Source: Usitatibacter palustris
Lineage (GTDB): Bacteria > Pseudomonadota > Gammaproteobacteria > Burkholderiales > Usitatibacteraceae
Direction: 5' to 3'
Assembly: GCF_013003985.1 (NCBI RefSeq)
Contig: NZ_CP053073.1
Location: 186,001 to 250,000 of the forward strand
Length of the DNA stretch: 64,000 nt
The notes below the pieces were generated by a model. The model did not search any database and was not told the origin of the DNA. It worked only from the letters and a program-made list of their open reading frames with translations. Positions 8,392 through 17,400 of this stretch are shown piece by piece. Numbering within the stretch: position 1 is the stretch's first letter; each line of letters starts with the position of its first letter. Both the position numbers and the translations under genes were made by a program.

Positions 8392-9484
8392 TCTCCACGA
8401 AGTCGCTGCCGTTGTGCTTCTCGGGCGAGAAGCTCAGCTTGAAGCCGCCGAGGTTCTTGTCTTCCATCTTCTCGAATGCCGCAATGAGGCTCTCCCGCGT
8501 CGGGTTGCGTCCGGCGGCCTGCAGCCCTTCGACGAGCGCCTTGGCGTAGACGTAGCCCTCGACACCGGCGTGCGAGAAATCCTTCACGCCCTTGGGCGTG
8601 ACGAGGTCCTGGTACTCGCGCACGATCGCGATGTTGCGGTCGGAGGGAAACGGCATGACCTGCGTCACGATCACGCCGCGCGATTTGTCGCCGATCGCCT
8701 TGTAGAGCGCGTCGGAGGCGATGATCGACAGCGCGAAGACCTGCGCCTGGTGCCCGGTCTTCGAGTACGCGTCGATCATCTTGGGCGCGGGTCCCGAAAG
8801 CGTGAGCATCAGCACCGCGGCGGGCTTGGCCTTTGCCGTCGCCTGCGCGACCGCGTCCATGTCGCTGCCGTCCTCCTTGTGCGACAACACGGAGGCCACT
8901 TCGAGGTTGTTCGCCTTCGCGGCTTCCTGCGCGCTCTTCAGCGCTTCCTTGCCGAAGCCGTTGTCGATGTACACGATCGAGACACGGGTCGTGTAGGTGT
9001 CCTTCAGGTGGCTCATCATCCGGCGGATCTCGTCGCCATAGCCGGCCTTCAGGTTGATGAGCATCGGGTTCCTCTTGGCGTAGAAGCTGTCCGCGCCCGA
9101 GGTGGAGCCGACGAGCGGGATGCGCTTCTCCGTGAGCGTGGGCAGCGCCGCGCCGACGTTGCCGGTGCCGGAGATCGCCCACATGGCGAACACACCCTGC
9201 TTCTCGAAGGCCTTGATGTTCTCCTTCGTCTTGTCGGGCTTGTTGCCGCTGTCCAGGCGCGCGACCTTGATCTTGCGGCCGTGCACGCCGCCCGCCGCGT
9301 TGACCTTGTCGAAGTACGCGTCGGCCGCCTGCAGCAGGGGTTTCATGCGCACGGCGATGGCACCGGTCAGGTCGACGTCCTGGCCGATGAGGATTTCGTT
9401 GGCGGTCACGCCCGGCGCGGCCCCCTGGGCGGCCAGGGCAAACAGGGCCGACAGGGCCGCAAGGCTCCTCTGGAAAAGCATCAT
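8354..9484 (-). CDS. Periplasmic ABC substrate-binding protein, branched-chain amino acid type (Peripla_BP_6)
   Basis: This 376-residue protein has a signal peptide (MMLFQRSLAALSALFALAAQ) and a type I periplasmic-binding fold: ANEILIGQDVDLTGAIAV at the mature N-terminus and YVYAKALVEGLQAAGRNPTR near the end. Family members capture amino acids, amides or aromatic acids for LivHMGF-type transporters. No permease or ATPase genes adjoin it, so it is an orphan receptor. The start is placed at 9484, 5 residues inside the longest frame, because GGAGGGG lies 8 bases upstream of that ATG. It is divergent from a Crp-type regulator with a palindrome-rich intergenic region. Confidence 0.87.
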   Translation of the reverse strand: MMLFQRSLAALSALFALAAQGAAPGVTANEILIGQDVDLTGAIAVRMKPLLQAADAYFDKVNAAGGVHGRKIKVARLDSGNKPDKTKENIKAFEKQGVFAMWAISGTGNVGAALPTLTEKRIPLVGSTSGADSFYAKRNPMLINLKAGYGDEIRRMMSHLKDTYTTRVSIVYIDNGFGKEALKSAQEAAKANNLEVASVLSHKEDGSDMDAVAQATAKAKPAAVLMLTLSGPAPKMIDAYSKTGHQAQVFALSIIASDALYKAIGDKSRGVIVTQVMPFPSDRNIAIVREYQDLVTPKGVKDFSHAGVEGYVYAKALVEGLQAAGRNPTRESLIAAFEKMEDKNLGGFKLSFSPEKHNGSDFVEITMIGREGKLVR

Positions 9485-9493
9485 CGGTGTCCC

Positions 9494-9583
9494 CTCCAAT
9501 TTGGAGGATCACCGTAGCACGCAACCCCGTTAGCTAACATAGGGTGAATAATTCACATACCCGTTACCTGTAGGGCGGTAACG
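9494..9583. promoter_or_regulatory. Cluster of palindromes between divergent receptor and Crp-family genes
   Basis: Four inverted repeats lie in this 134-bp divergent spacer: CTCCAA-T-TTGGAG (9494-9506, covering the receptor's Shine-Dalgarno), GTTAGCTAAC (9529-9538), GTGAAT-A-ATTCAC (9544-9556) and CGTTACC-N8-GGTAACG (9562-9568 with 9577-9583). The third resembles a Crp/Fnr half-site pair (GTGA...TCAC) but with a 5-base instead of a 6-base centre. They are candidate operators for the adjacent regulator; no binding is shown. Confidence 0.5.
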
Positions 9584-9617
9584 AAGGGTCATGCGATAGT
9601 AAGGAAAAGGGGGGGCC

Positions 9618-10268
9618 ATGAAAGACGAACCCGCCAAGGACGATGCCAACGTCCTCAGCGCCGACGACGTAGCCCGGCTCTCGAAGCTTGCCTATGCGCG
9701 CCAGTTTCCCGCGCGCGCCGTGATCGTGACCGAAGGCGAGGAGACCGATGCGCTCTACGTGATCCTCGAGGGCCGCGCCAAGGCCTACGTGAGCGACGCG
9801 GCCGGCAAGGAAGCGGTGCTCTCGATCATGGGGCCGGGCGAATACTTCGGCGAGCTCTCGATCGACGAGCGCCCGCGGTCGGCTTCCGTGATGACGCTCG
9901 AGCCCGCGCGCCTGCTCGTGATTCCCAACGAGAAGTTCCGCGCGTTCCTCGCGGAGGATCCCGAGTTCACGCTGCACTTCATTCGCAAGCTCATGCACCG
10001 CATCCGCGAGCTCACCAAGCTCGTGGGCAGCCTCACGCTGCTCGATGCCTACGGGCGGGTCGCGCGCCTGCTGCTGGAATCCGCGGTGGAAGAGAATGGG
10101 GTGCAGGTCGTGCCCGGGCGACTCACGCAGGCCGATGTCGCGAGCCGCGTCGGTTGCTCGCGCGAGATGGTGAGCCGGATCTTCAAGGAGCTCACGCGCG
10201 GGGGCTACATCGTCGTGGATGGCGAACACCGCATCACGATCGTGAAGCGGCCTCCCGACAAGTGGTGA
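9618..10268 (+). CDS. Crp/Fnr-family transcriptional regulator
   Basis: This 216-residue protein has an N-terminal cyclic-nucleotide-binding-like beta barrel (about 20-125, with VIVTEGEETDALYVILEGRA and GPGEYFGELSIDERPRSASV) and a C-terminal winged helix (about 150-210, LTQADVASRVGCSREMVSRI). The RPRSASV segment resembles the phosphate-binding cassette of cAMP receptors, where an Arg-Ser/Thr pair contacts the ligand, so cyclic nucleotide binding is plausible. No Fnr-type N-terminal cysteines are present. A purine-rich Shine-Dalgarno (AAGGAAAAGG) precedes the ATG. The divergent receptor gene is the obvious candidate target. Confidence 0.88.
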   Translation: MKDEPAKDDANVLSADDVARLSKLAYARQFPARAVIVTEGEETDALYVILEGRAKAYVSDAAGKEAVLSIMGPGEYFGELSIDERPRSASVMTLEPARLLVIPNEKFRAFLAEDPEFTLHFIRKLMHRIRELTKLVGSLTLLDAYGRVARLLLESAVEENGVQVVPGRLTQADVASRVGCSREMVSRIFKELTRGGYIVVDGEHRITIVKRPPDKW

Positions 10269-10270
10269 GG

Positions 10271-10488
10271 ACTAAAGCTTTCAACACGGAGGACACAGAG
10301 GACACGGAGGTATCACGGAGGAGTACCCCTTTTGTTAAGGATAGAGGAGGGGCGGCGTCACGATGCCTCGGGATCGCGAATCGCAAGCCATTGCCACCCT
10401 TCTTTTCCTCGCCTTTCGCCTTGGCAAAAGGGGTACTCCTCCGTGATACCTCCGTGTCCTCTGTGTCCTCCGTGTTGAAGGCTCTAGT
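10271..10488. repeat. Large inverted repeat with ACGGAGGACAC-type arms
   Basis: The arms (10271-10333 and 10426-10488) are about 63 bp each and complementary apart from about two mismatches, with a 92-bp spacer. Within the arms the unit CACGGAGGACACAGAGG recurs in tandem with variants, a motif known as a dispersed repeat in many bacterial genomes. It fills the space between two convergent genes and could act as a bidirectional terminator. Nothing in the spacer looks coding. Confidence 0.85.
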
Positions 10489-10497
10489 TCTTGAGAC

Positions 10498-11259
10498 TCA
10501 ACCGGGCCTGACTTCGAAAGCGGCCGTTCCGGTCGCAATGCCAGAAGCATCGCGCGTGCGTTCCTCGAAGCGCGCCGCGCCGCCGGGTGTGACGGTCAGC
10601 ACGGTCGAAGCGCGCGTGCCGTAGTCCGCGCCGGTAATCAGCGAAGGGGCGAGCCGCCGTTCCCAGTCGAGGCCCACGCCGGTATCGGGAAGCTCCGCAT
10701 CGGGCGCGGCCTTCGTTTCACCGAGCATCGCGAAGAGCCGGTTCACCGGGTTGTCTTCGGCGAGCGCCTCGCGCATCGCATCGCGCGCATGCCGCACCTT
10801 GGGCCACGGTTCGTCGAGCCGGTGATTCGACAGCCCATGGATGCCCGGCGCAATCGCGAGGACCTCGGCCTGGCGGCTGCCGAAATAGAACAGGCTGGCG
10901 CCATCGCCGACGATCAGGTTGAAGCCGTTGTAGTGCCCGGCGCGCGAGGCGAGGTGGCCCGCGAAGGCTTCGGGCGAATCGGTTCCGAGCAGGAATTCCG
11001 TGACGAGCGTGCCGCGCGAAAGCGCGGTGGAACGGCGGTCGGCGGGATCGCGGAAGTTGGTGATCGCGGCGAAGCGGCCGGTGCGCGTGTAGCCCATCCA
11101 GGTGCCGCCCGCCTGCAGGTCACGGCCCGCGAGCAACTGCGGATGCTCGGGCCACCAGTGCGCTGCTTGCGTGGGGCGCTCGCGCCACTCGTCGCGGTTC
11201 GCGGCGACCACCAGCGGGTACGTGGGGTGCGCCCGCCACGCGAGCGCGATCAGGCACAT
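10498..11259 (-). CDS. NRDE-family protein (TANGO2-like)
   Basis: This 253-residue protein starts MCLIALAWRAHPTYPLVVAANRDEW, with the NRDE tetrapeptide that defines the family and the conserved Cys at position 2. Other family blocks are LAGRDLQAGGTWMG and GLSNHRLDEPWPKV. The fold is related to N-terminal nucleophile hydrolases, with Cys2 as the potential nucleophile, but bacterial substrates are not established; eukaryotic TANGO2 has been linked to haem and lipid handling. No signal peptide, so cytoplasmic. It follows a small hypothetical gene by 13 bases and is probably co-transcribed with it. Confidence 0.88.
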   Translation of the reverse strand: MCLIALAWRAHPTYPLVVAANRDEWRERPTQAAHWWPEHPQLLAGRDLQAGGTWMGYTRTGRFAAITNFRDPADRRSTALSRGTLVTEFLLGTDSPEAFAGHLASRAGHYNGFNLIVGDGASLFYFGSRQAEVLAIAPGIHGLSNHRLDEPWPKVRHARDAMREALAEDNPVNRLFAMLGETKAAPDAELPDTGVGLDWERRLAPSLITGADYGTRASTVLTVTPGGAARFEERTRDASGIATGTAAFEVRPG

Positions 11260-11272
11260 CGCGCGACCGCAG

Positions 11273-11524
11273 TTACTCCTGGGACGCGAGGAGCTTGTCG
11301 AGGCCGGCCTTGTAGCGCGCGACGTCGAACGAGCCGCCCGAGGCCATCATTTCCTGCATCTCCTTCTGGATGACGCGCGCGATCAGGTTCTTCGCCTGCG
11401 AGGGCGAGCGCTCCTTCGCGATGAGCTTGTCGTAGGCCGCCTGCGTTTCGGGTGGATCGCCGCTCGCAATGTGGTCGTCCACGATCTGGATGAAAGGGTC
11501 CTTCAGGGTCTTGTCGGCATCCAT
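11273..11524 (-). CDS. Hypothetical 83-residue protein
   Basis: Not recognised. The protein is acidic at the N-terminus, helical and soluble, with no signal peptide (MDADKTLKDPFIQIVDDHIA ... LDKLLASQE). It is accepted as real because the ATG has a strong Shine-Dalgarno (GGAGGAAG, 6 bases upstream) and codon bias matches neighbours. It lies 62 bases downstream of dctM and 13 bases upstream of the TANGO2-like gene on the same strand. Confidence 0.65.
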   Translation of the reverse strand: MDADKTLKDPFIQIVDDHIASGDPPETQAAYDKLIAKERSPSQAKNLIARVIQKEMQEMMASGGSFDVARYKAGLDKLLASQE

Positions 11525-11586
11525 GTGCGCTTCCTCCGAAAATTCAGGTTATCGCTTTTTCGCGGCGTTCGAAAGCGCCGGCCGGG

Positions 11587-12882
11587 TCAGGATATCCGTG
11601 CGGGCAGCCAGGTCACGATCGCCGGGAAGAAGTAGATCAGGCCCACCGCCGCCGCCATGATCAGGAAGAAAGGCAGCGTGACCTTCGCGATCCACGGGAC
11701 CTGGCGCTTCGTCATGCCCTGGAGCACGAAGAGGTTGAAGCCGACGGGTGGGGTGATCTGCGCCATCTCCACCGCCATCACGATGAAGATGCCGAACCAG
11801 ATGAGGTCGATGCCCGCGCGCTGGATCGTGGGCAGGATCACGCCCATCGTGAGCACCACCATCGAGATGCCGTCGAGGAAGCAACCGAGGACCATGTAGA
11901 ACACGAGCAGCCAGAAAAGCAGCCAGAAAGGCGCGAGCCCGAACCCGGTGATGAATTCCGCGAGCCGGCGCGGAAGGCCGATGTAGCCCATCGACAGCGT
12001 GAGGAACGCAGCGCCCGCGAGGATGAGCGCGATCATGCAGTACAGGCGCGTGGCGCCCATGAGGCTTTCGACGAACACGCGACGGCTCAGCGATCCCTGC
12101 ACGGCCGACAGCACCAGCGCGCCGACGACACCCAGCGCCGCGGCTTCCGTGGCGGTGGCGATGCCCACGTAGATGGAGCCGAGTACCGCGGCGATGAGCG
12201 TCACCACCGGGATGAGATGGCGCGAGGCGTGCACCTTGCGCGCGAACGACATCGGCGCGTCGGGTGGCGGGATGCGCCCCGGATGCGCGAGCGACCAAAC
12301 CATCGTGTAGGCCATGAAGAGTGCGGCGAGCATCAGGCCCGGAATGACGCCCGCGATGAAGAGCCGCGTGATCGACACTTCGGCGGTGACGCCGTAGACG
12401 ATCATGATGATCGAGGGCGGGATCATCAGGCCCAGCGTGCCCGCGCCGGCGAGCGTGGCGAGCGTCATGTCCTCGGGATAGCCGCGGCGCGCGAGCTCCG
12501 GCAGCGTCATCTTGCCGATCGTGGCGCAGGTCGCCGCGCTCGAGCCCGACACGGCCGCGAAGATCGTGCAGCCGACGATGTTGGCGTGCAGCAGGCGCCC
12601 GGGCACGCGCTGCAGCCAGGGTGCCAGGCCGCGGAACATGTCCTGCGAGAGGCGCGTGCGGAAGAGGATTTCGCCCATCCATACGAACAGCGGCAGCGCG
12701 GTGAGCGTCCAGGACGAAAGCGATCCCCACATCGTGACCGCCATCGCATCGCCGACCGGTCGCGAGGTAAAGAGCTCCATGCCGATCCACGCAACCCCCA
12801 GCAGGGTGAGGCCTATCCAGACGCCGCTTCCGAGGAGCGCGAAGAGCAGGACCACCAGCGCAATCGTGATGAACAGGTCCAT
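11587..12882 (-). CDS. dctM: TRAP transporter large permease (DctM)
   Basis: This 431-residue integral membrane protein has about twelve hydrophobic segments. Conserved DctM blocks are present: AAVSGSSAATCATIGKMTLP, GTLGLMIPPSIIMIVYGV and MAQITPPVGFNLFVLQGMT. With DctQ and DctP it forms a sodium-driven tripartite (TRAP) importer for organic acids. The start is set at the ATG (MDLFITIALVVLLFALLG) 4 bases downstream of the dctQ stop, because the upstream open frame only shadows dctQ. The substrate is not deducible from the permease; the divergent oxoprolinase gene hints at a cyclic amide or amino acid derivative. Confidence 0.93.
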   Translation of the reverse strand: MDLFITIALVVLLFALLGSGVWIGLTLLGVAWIGMELFTSRPVGDAMAVTMWGSLSSWTLTALPLFVWMGEILFRTRLSQDMFRGLAPWLQRVPGRLLHANIVGCTIFAAVSGSSAATCATIGKMTLPELARRGYPEDMTLATLAGAGTLGLMIPPSIIMIVYGVTAEVSITRLFIAGVIPGLMLAALFMAYTMVWSLAHPGRIPPPDAPMSFARKVHASRHLIPVVTLIAAVLGSIYVGIATATEAAALGVVGALVLSAVQGSLSRRVFVESLMGATRLYCMIALILAGAAFLTLSMGYIGLPRRLAEFITGFGLAPFWLLFWLLVFYMVLGCFLDGISMVVLTMGVILPTIQRAGIDLIWFGIFIVMAVEMAQITPPVGFNLFVLQGMTKRQVPWIAKVTLPFFLIMAAAVGLIYFFPAIVTWLPARIS

Positions 12883-12886
12883 GGCG

Positions 12887-13402
12887 CTATTCGATCGCGG
12901 CCGGCGCGCCCGCGTCCTTCGGTGCGTCGCGCTTGCGGCCCCGCGCGGCGAGCACGAGATCGTCGGCCATGGCGACGGCGAGCACGATCGCACCCGCGGC
13001 CATGGCGAGCTGCGGAATCCACAGCGGCGTGGCGTCGTTGCCCTGCGAGACGTCGTTGAAGGCATGCGACTGCCAGGCGAGCCGCACGCTGAAGACGGCG
13101 AGTGCCGCGCAGAAGAACGCGCCTACGCCATGGCACCACAGCTCGAGCGCGTGGCGCACTCGCGGGCCGAAGCGATCGAGGAAGACCGTCACGCGGATGT
13201 GATCGCCGCGCTTGAGCGTGTGCGCGAGCGCAAGGAAGCTCACCGCCGCCATGCAGTAGCCGGCGTAGGCGTCGGAGCCGCGCAGGTTGAATCCGGCGAG
13301 GCGGCCCACGACGCTCGCGAGCACCATCGCGAGGATGCCCACCATGAAAAACGCCGCAGCCCAGGCCGCGGCGTCGTAGAGCAGGTCGAGGGCCTTCCTC
13401 AC
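12887..13402 (-). CDS. dctQ: TRAP transporter small permease (DctQ)
   Basis: This 171-residue protein has four hydrophobic segments, as expected for DctQ, including GSDAYAGYCMAAVSFLALAH with the charged segment TLKRGDHIRVTVF. The GTG at 13402 is chosen since it lies 10 bases beyond the dctP stop; the longer frame would overlap dctP by 44 bases and add an unlikely Ser/Arg-rich start. No strong Shine-Dalgarno is visible, so it is probably translated by coupling to dctP. The C-terminus (GRKRDAPKDAGAPAAIE) is cytoplasmic-like. Confidence 0.87.
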   Translation of the reverse strand: MRKALDLLYDAAAWAAAFFMVGILAMVLASVVGRLAGFNLRGSDAYAGYCMAAVSFLALAHTLKRGDHIRVTVFLDRFGPRVRHALELWCHGVGAFFCAALAVFSVRLAWQSHAFNDVSQGNDATPLWIPQLAMAAGAIVLAVAMADDLVLAARGRKRDAPKDAGAPAAIE

Positions 13403-13412
13403 CCGTGGAACG

Positions 13413-14378
13413 CTACTTCTTGTTGAAGGCGTCGACGATCGCCTTGCCATCGGCACCGGCGCTCTTCAGCCACTCCTCGGTCATGGTCGCGCCGACCTTC
13501 TGGAAGTCGGCCTTGAGCTGCGCGGACGGCGGCACCACGTTCATGCCGTTCTTCCTCAGCTCCGCGAGGTACCACGCCGTCTTCTCCTCGGAAACCTTCC
13601 AGCCGCGCGCTTCGGCATCCGCCGCGGCCTTGAGCACCGCGTCCTGGCTCGCCTTGTCGAGCGCGTCGAAGGCCTTCTTGTTCACGAACACGACGTTCTT
13701 CGGAAGCCACGCCTGCGTGTCGTAGTAGTTCTTCACGACTTCCCACGCCTTGGTGTCGTAGCCGGTCGCGCCCGAGGTGATGTTCGCGTTGACCGCACCG
13801 GTGGCCATCGCCTGCGCGAGCTCCGCGGCCTGGATGGTCACGGCCTGCGCGCCCGCGAGCTCGGCGATACGCGAGGTCGCGGGGTTGTAGGCGCGCATCT
13901 TCAGGCCCTTCATGTCCGCGATCGAGGCGAGCGGCTTGGTCGAATAGATGCCCTGCGGGGGCCAGGGCACGGCGTAGAGCACCACCATTCCCTGCTTCGC
14001 GAAGCGCTCCTCGATCGCCTTGCGCGACGCCGTCCAGAGGCGCTTGGCATCCGGATAGCTCGTCGCGAGGAAGGGCACGGAGTCGATGCCGAAGACCGGA
14101 TCCTCGTTGGCGTATCCGGAAATCAGGATCTCGCCCGCCTGCGCCTGGCCGCCTTGCACGGCGCGCTTGATCTCGGGTGCCTTGAAGAGGGAGGCACCGG
14201 CGTGCACGGTGATCTTCACCTTGCCGCCGGTGGCCTTGTCGATATCCGCGGCGAATTGCACGACGTTCTCGGTGTGGAAGTTCGTCGCGGGGTAGGGCGT
14301 GGGCATGTCCCACTTCGTCTGGGCGTGGACCGGAAGGGCGAACGCGGCGGCGAGGATGAATCCGGAAATGCGCTTCAT
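13413..14378 (-). CDS. dctP: TRAP transporter substrate-binding protein (DctP)
   Basis: This 321-residue periplasmic receptor has a signal peptide (MKRISGFILAAAFALPVHAQ). DctP hallmarks include the start TKWDMPTPYPATNFHTENVV and the block MKGLKMRAYNPATSRIAELA, whose arginine normally clamps the ligand carboxylate. The start ATG at 14378 is preceded by GGAG at 7 bases. It is the first gene of the dctPQM operon and divergent from the oxoprolinase at 14443, with 64 bases between them holding both promoters. The ligand is unknown; an oxoproline-, hydantoin- or acid-type compound is an inference from context. Confidence 0.92.
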   Translation of the reverse strand: MKRISGFILAAAFALPVHAQTKWDMPTPYPATNFHTENVVQFAADIDKATGGKVKITVHAGASLFKAPEIKRAVQGGQAQAGEILISGYANEDPVFGIDSVPFLATSYPDAKRLWTASRKAIEERFAKQGMVVLYAVPWPPQGIYSTKPLASIADMKGLKMRAYNPATSRIAELAGAQAVTIQAAELAQAMATGAVNANITSGATGYDTKAWEVVKNYYDTQAWLPKNVVFVNKKAFDALDKASQDAVLKAAADAEARGWKVSEEKTAWYLAELRKNGMNVVPPSAQLKADFQKVGATMTEEWLKSAGADGKAIVDAFNKK

Positions 14379-14442
14379 GAAACGACTCCGTGGGGTGGCC
14401 AATGCGATACTTTAAAGCAACGCTCGAAAAGGGAAGGTTCGC

Positions 14443-17400
14443 ATGGCCGGCTGGCAGTTCTGGATCGATCGCGGCGGCACGTTCACCGACGTCGTGGCGC
14501 GCCGCCCGGATGGCGAGCTCGTCACGCACAAGCTGCTCTCGGAGAACCCCGAGCAGTATCGCGACGCCGCCATCGAGGCGATCCGCCGCCTGCTCGAGGT
14601 GCCAGCGGGTGCCGCCATTCAGGTCGACAAGATCGACGCCGTGAAGATGGGCACGACGGTTGCCACCAACGCGCTGCTCGAACGCAAGGGCGAAGCGACC
14701 GCACTCTTCATCACGAAGGGCTTCCGCGACCAGCTGCGCATCGCCTACCAGAACCGGCCACGCATCTTCGATCGCCACATCCGCCTGCCCGAGATGCTCT
14801 ATCGCAAGGTCATCGAGGTGACCGAGCGCGTGGATGCGAAAGGCGCGGTGGTCACGGCGCTTGACGAAGCGCAGGTGAAGCGCGACCTCGCCGCGGTGCG
14901 CGCCGAGGGTTACGCGAGCACCGCCATCGTCTTCATGCACGGCTATCGCTATCCCGCGCACGAGGCGCGCGTGGCGGCACTCGCGCGCGAAGCCGGCTTC
15001 ACGCAGGTGTCGGTGTCCCATGTCACAAGCCCGCTCATGAAGATCGTCTCGCGCGGGGATACGACCGTTGTCGATGCGTATCTGTCCCCGATTCTGCGTC
15101 GATACGTCAACCAAGTCGCCGGCGAATTGCCTGGTGCACGACTGATGTTCATGCAATCGAACGGCGGCCTCACCGACGCGCATCGCTTCCAGGGCAAGGA
15201 CTCCATCCTCTCCGGTCCCGCGGGCGGCATCGTCGGCATGGTGCGCACCTCGGAAGCCTCGGGCTTCGACAAGGTGATCGGCTTCGACATGGGCGGGACG
15301 TCGACGGACGTGTCGCACTACGCGGGCGAACTCGAGCGCGAGTTCGAAACGCAGGTGGCGGGCGTTCGCATGCGCGCCCCCATGATGTCGATCCACACGA
15401 TCGCCGCGGGCGGCGGCTCGATCCTGCATTTCGATGGCCAGCGCCTGCGCGTCGGCCCGGATTCCGCCGGCGCGAATCCCGGCCCCGCGTGCTATCGGCG
15501 CGGCGGCCCGCTCGCGGTCACCGATTGCAACGTGATGCTCGGAAAGATCCAGCCCGCGTACTTCCCGAAGGTTTTCGGGCCGCAGGGCAATGAAGCCCTC
15601 GACGCGGCGGTGGTGCGCGAAAAGTTCGTGGCGCTCGCGGCCGAGATCGAGCGCGCCACCGGCCGGCGCCAGACGCCCGAGCAAGTGGCCGAAGGCTACG
15701 TCGCGATCGCGGTGGCGAACATGGCCAACGCGATCAAGTTCATCTCCGTGCAGCGCGGCCACGATGTCACCGGCTACACGCTCGCGTGCTTTGGAGGCGC
15801 GGGCGGCCAGCACGCGTGCCTCGTCGCCGACGAGCTCGGAATGCAGCGCGTATTCATCCATCCGCTCGCCGGCGTTCTCTCGGCTTACGGCATGGGGCTC
15901 GCGCAGGTGCGCGCGATGCGCGAGGAAGCGCTCGAGCAGCCGCTTGCGCCCGCAGCCATGCCCGCGATGCGCACGCTCGCCGCGAAGCTTGCCGGCCAGT
16001 GCCGTGCCTCGCTCGCCGAGCAGGGCGCGGAGCTCGAAAGCGTGATCGAACGCGCGCACGTGAAGTACGACGGAACCGATACCTCGCTCGCCGTGGCGCT
16101 GGGCGAACCGGACGCGATGCGCGCGGAGTTCGAAGCCGCGTACGGCAGCCGCTTCAGCTTCCTCATGCCCGAGCGCTCGCTCGTGGTCGAAACCGTTTCC
16201 GTCGAAGCCGTGGGCAAGTCCGATGCGCCGCCCGAAGCGCCGACGACGGACTTCGACAAGCACCAGGGGCCCGACCCGGCGTACGACCACATCACCATGA
16301 ACACCGGCGGCAAGACGCATCGCACGCCGGTGTACAACCGCGAGCGGATCACCGTCGGCCAGGAGATCGCCGGCCCGGCGATCATCACCGAAGCCAACGG
16401 CACGACGATCGTCGAACCCGGATGGCAAGCCGTCGTCACGAGCTTCGACGGACTGGTCCTCGAGCGCGTCGTTCCGCGCGAGCAGCGCTATGCCTCCGGC
16501 ACGCGGGCCGATCCCGTGATGCTCGAGGTCTTCAACAACCTCTTCATGTCGATCGCCGAGCAAATGGGTGTTCGCCTCGCGCAGACGGCGTACTCGGTGA
16601 ACATCAAGGAGCGCCTCGACTTCTCCTGCGCGCTCTTCGACGCCGAGGGCAACCTCATCGCCAACGCGCCGCACATGCCCGTGCACCTGGGCTCGATGGG
16701 TGAATCGATCAAGGCCGTCATCCGCAAGAACGAAGGGAAGATGACGCCAGGCGATGTTTTCGTTCTCAACGATCCCTACAACGGCGGCACGCACTTGCCC
16801 GACGTCACGGTGATCACGCCTGTCTATCCCGACTCCGCCCCTCCTGAATCCGCGGCAATCGGCGGGGGTGATCGGCGTTCATCGGCGGTTCCAAAGCCCT
16901 TGTTCTATGTAGCGAGCAGGGGGCACCACGCCGACATCGGCGGCATCACGCCCGGCTCCATGCCGCCCTTCTCGAAGAACGTCGAGGAGGAAGGCGTCCT
17001 TCTCGACAACGTGAAGCTCGTCGAGAACGGCCGCATGCGCGAAGCGGAAATGCGCGCGCTCCTCGCCGGCGCCCGCTATCCCGCGCGCAACCCCGACCAG
17101 AACATCGCGGACCTGCGTGCGCAGATCGCCGCCAACGAGAAGGGCGTGCAGGAATTGCGCCGCATGGTTTCGCACTTCGGCCTCGAGATGGTCCAGACCT
17201 ACATGAAGCACGTGCAGGACAACGCGGAGGAAAGTGTCCGCCGCGTCATCGGCGTGCTGAAGGATGGCGCGTTCGAGTACGAGATGGACAACGGCGCGAT
17301 GATCCGCGTGAAGATCACCATCGGCGCCGACCGCCGCAGCGCCACGATCGACTTCACCGGCACCAGCGCGCAGCTCGCCTCCAACTTCAACGCGCCCTCG

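Noticed and set aside
10271..10488. Inverted repeat as insertion-sequence ends
   Set aside because: The spacer is only 92 bases with no transposase frame and no target duplication is visible.
13399..16794. 1131-codon open frame opposite the oxoprolinase and DctP genes
   Set aside because: It is an antisense shadow caused by high third-position GC; it has no family resemblance outside the part that coincides with another frame.
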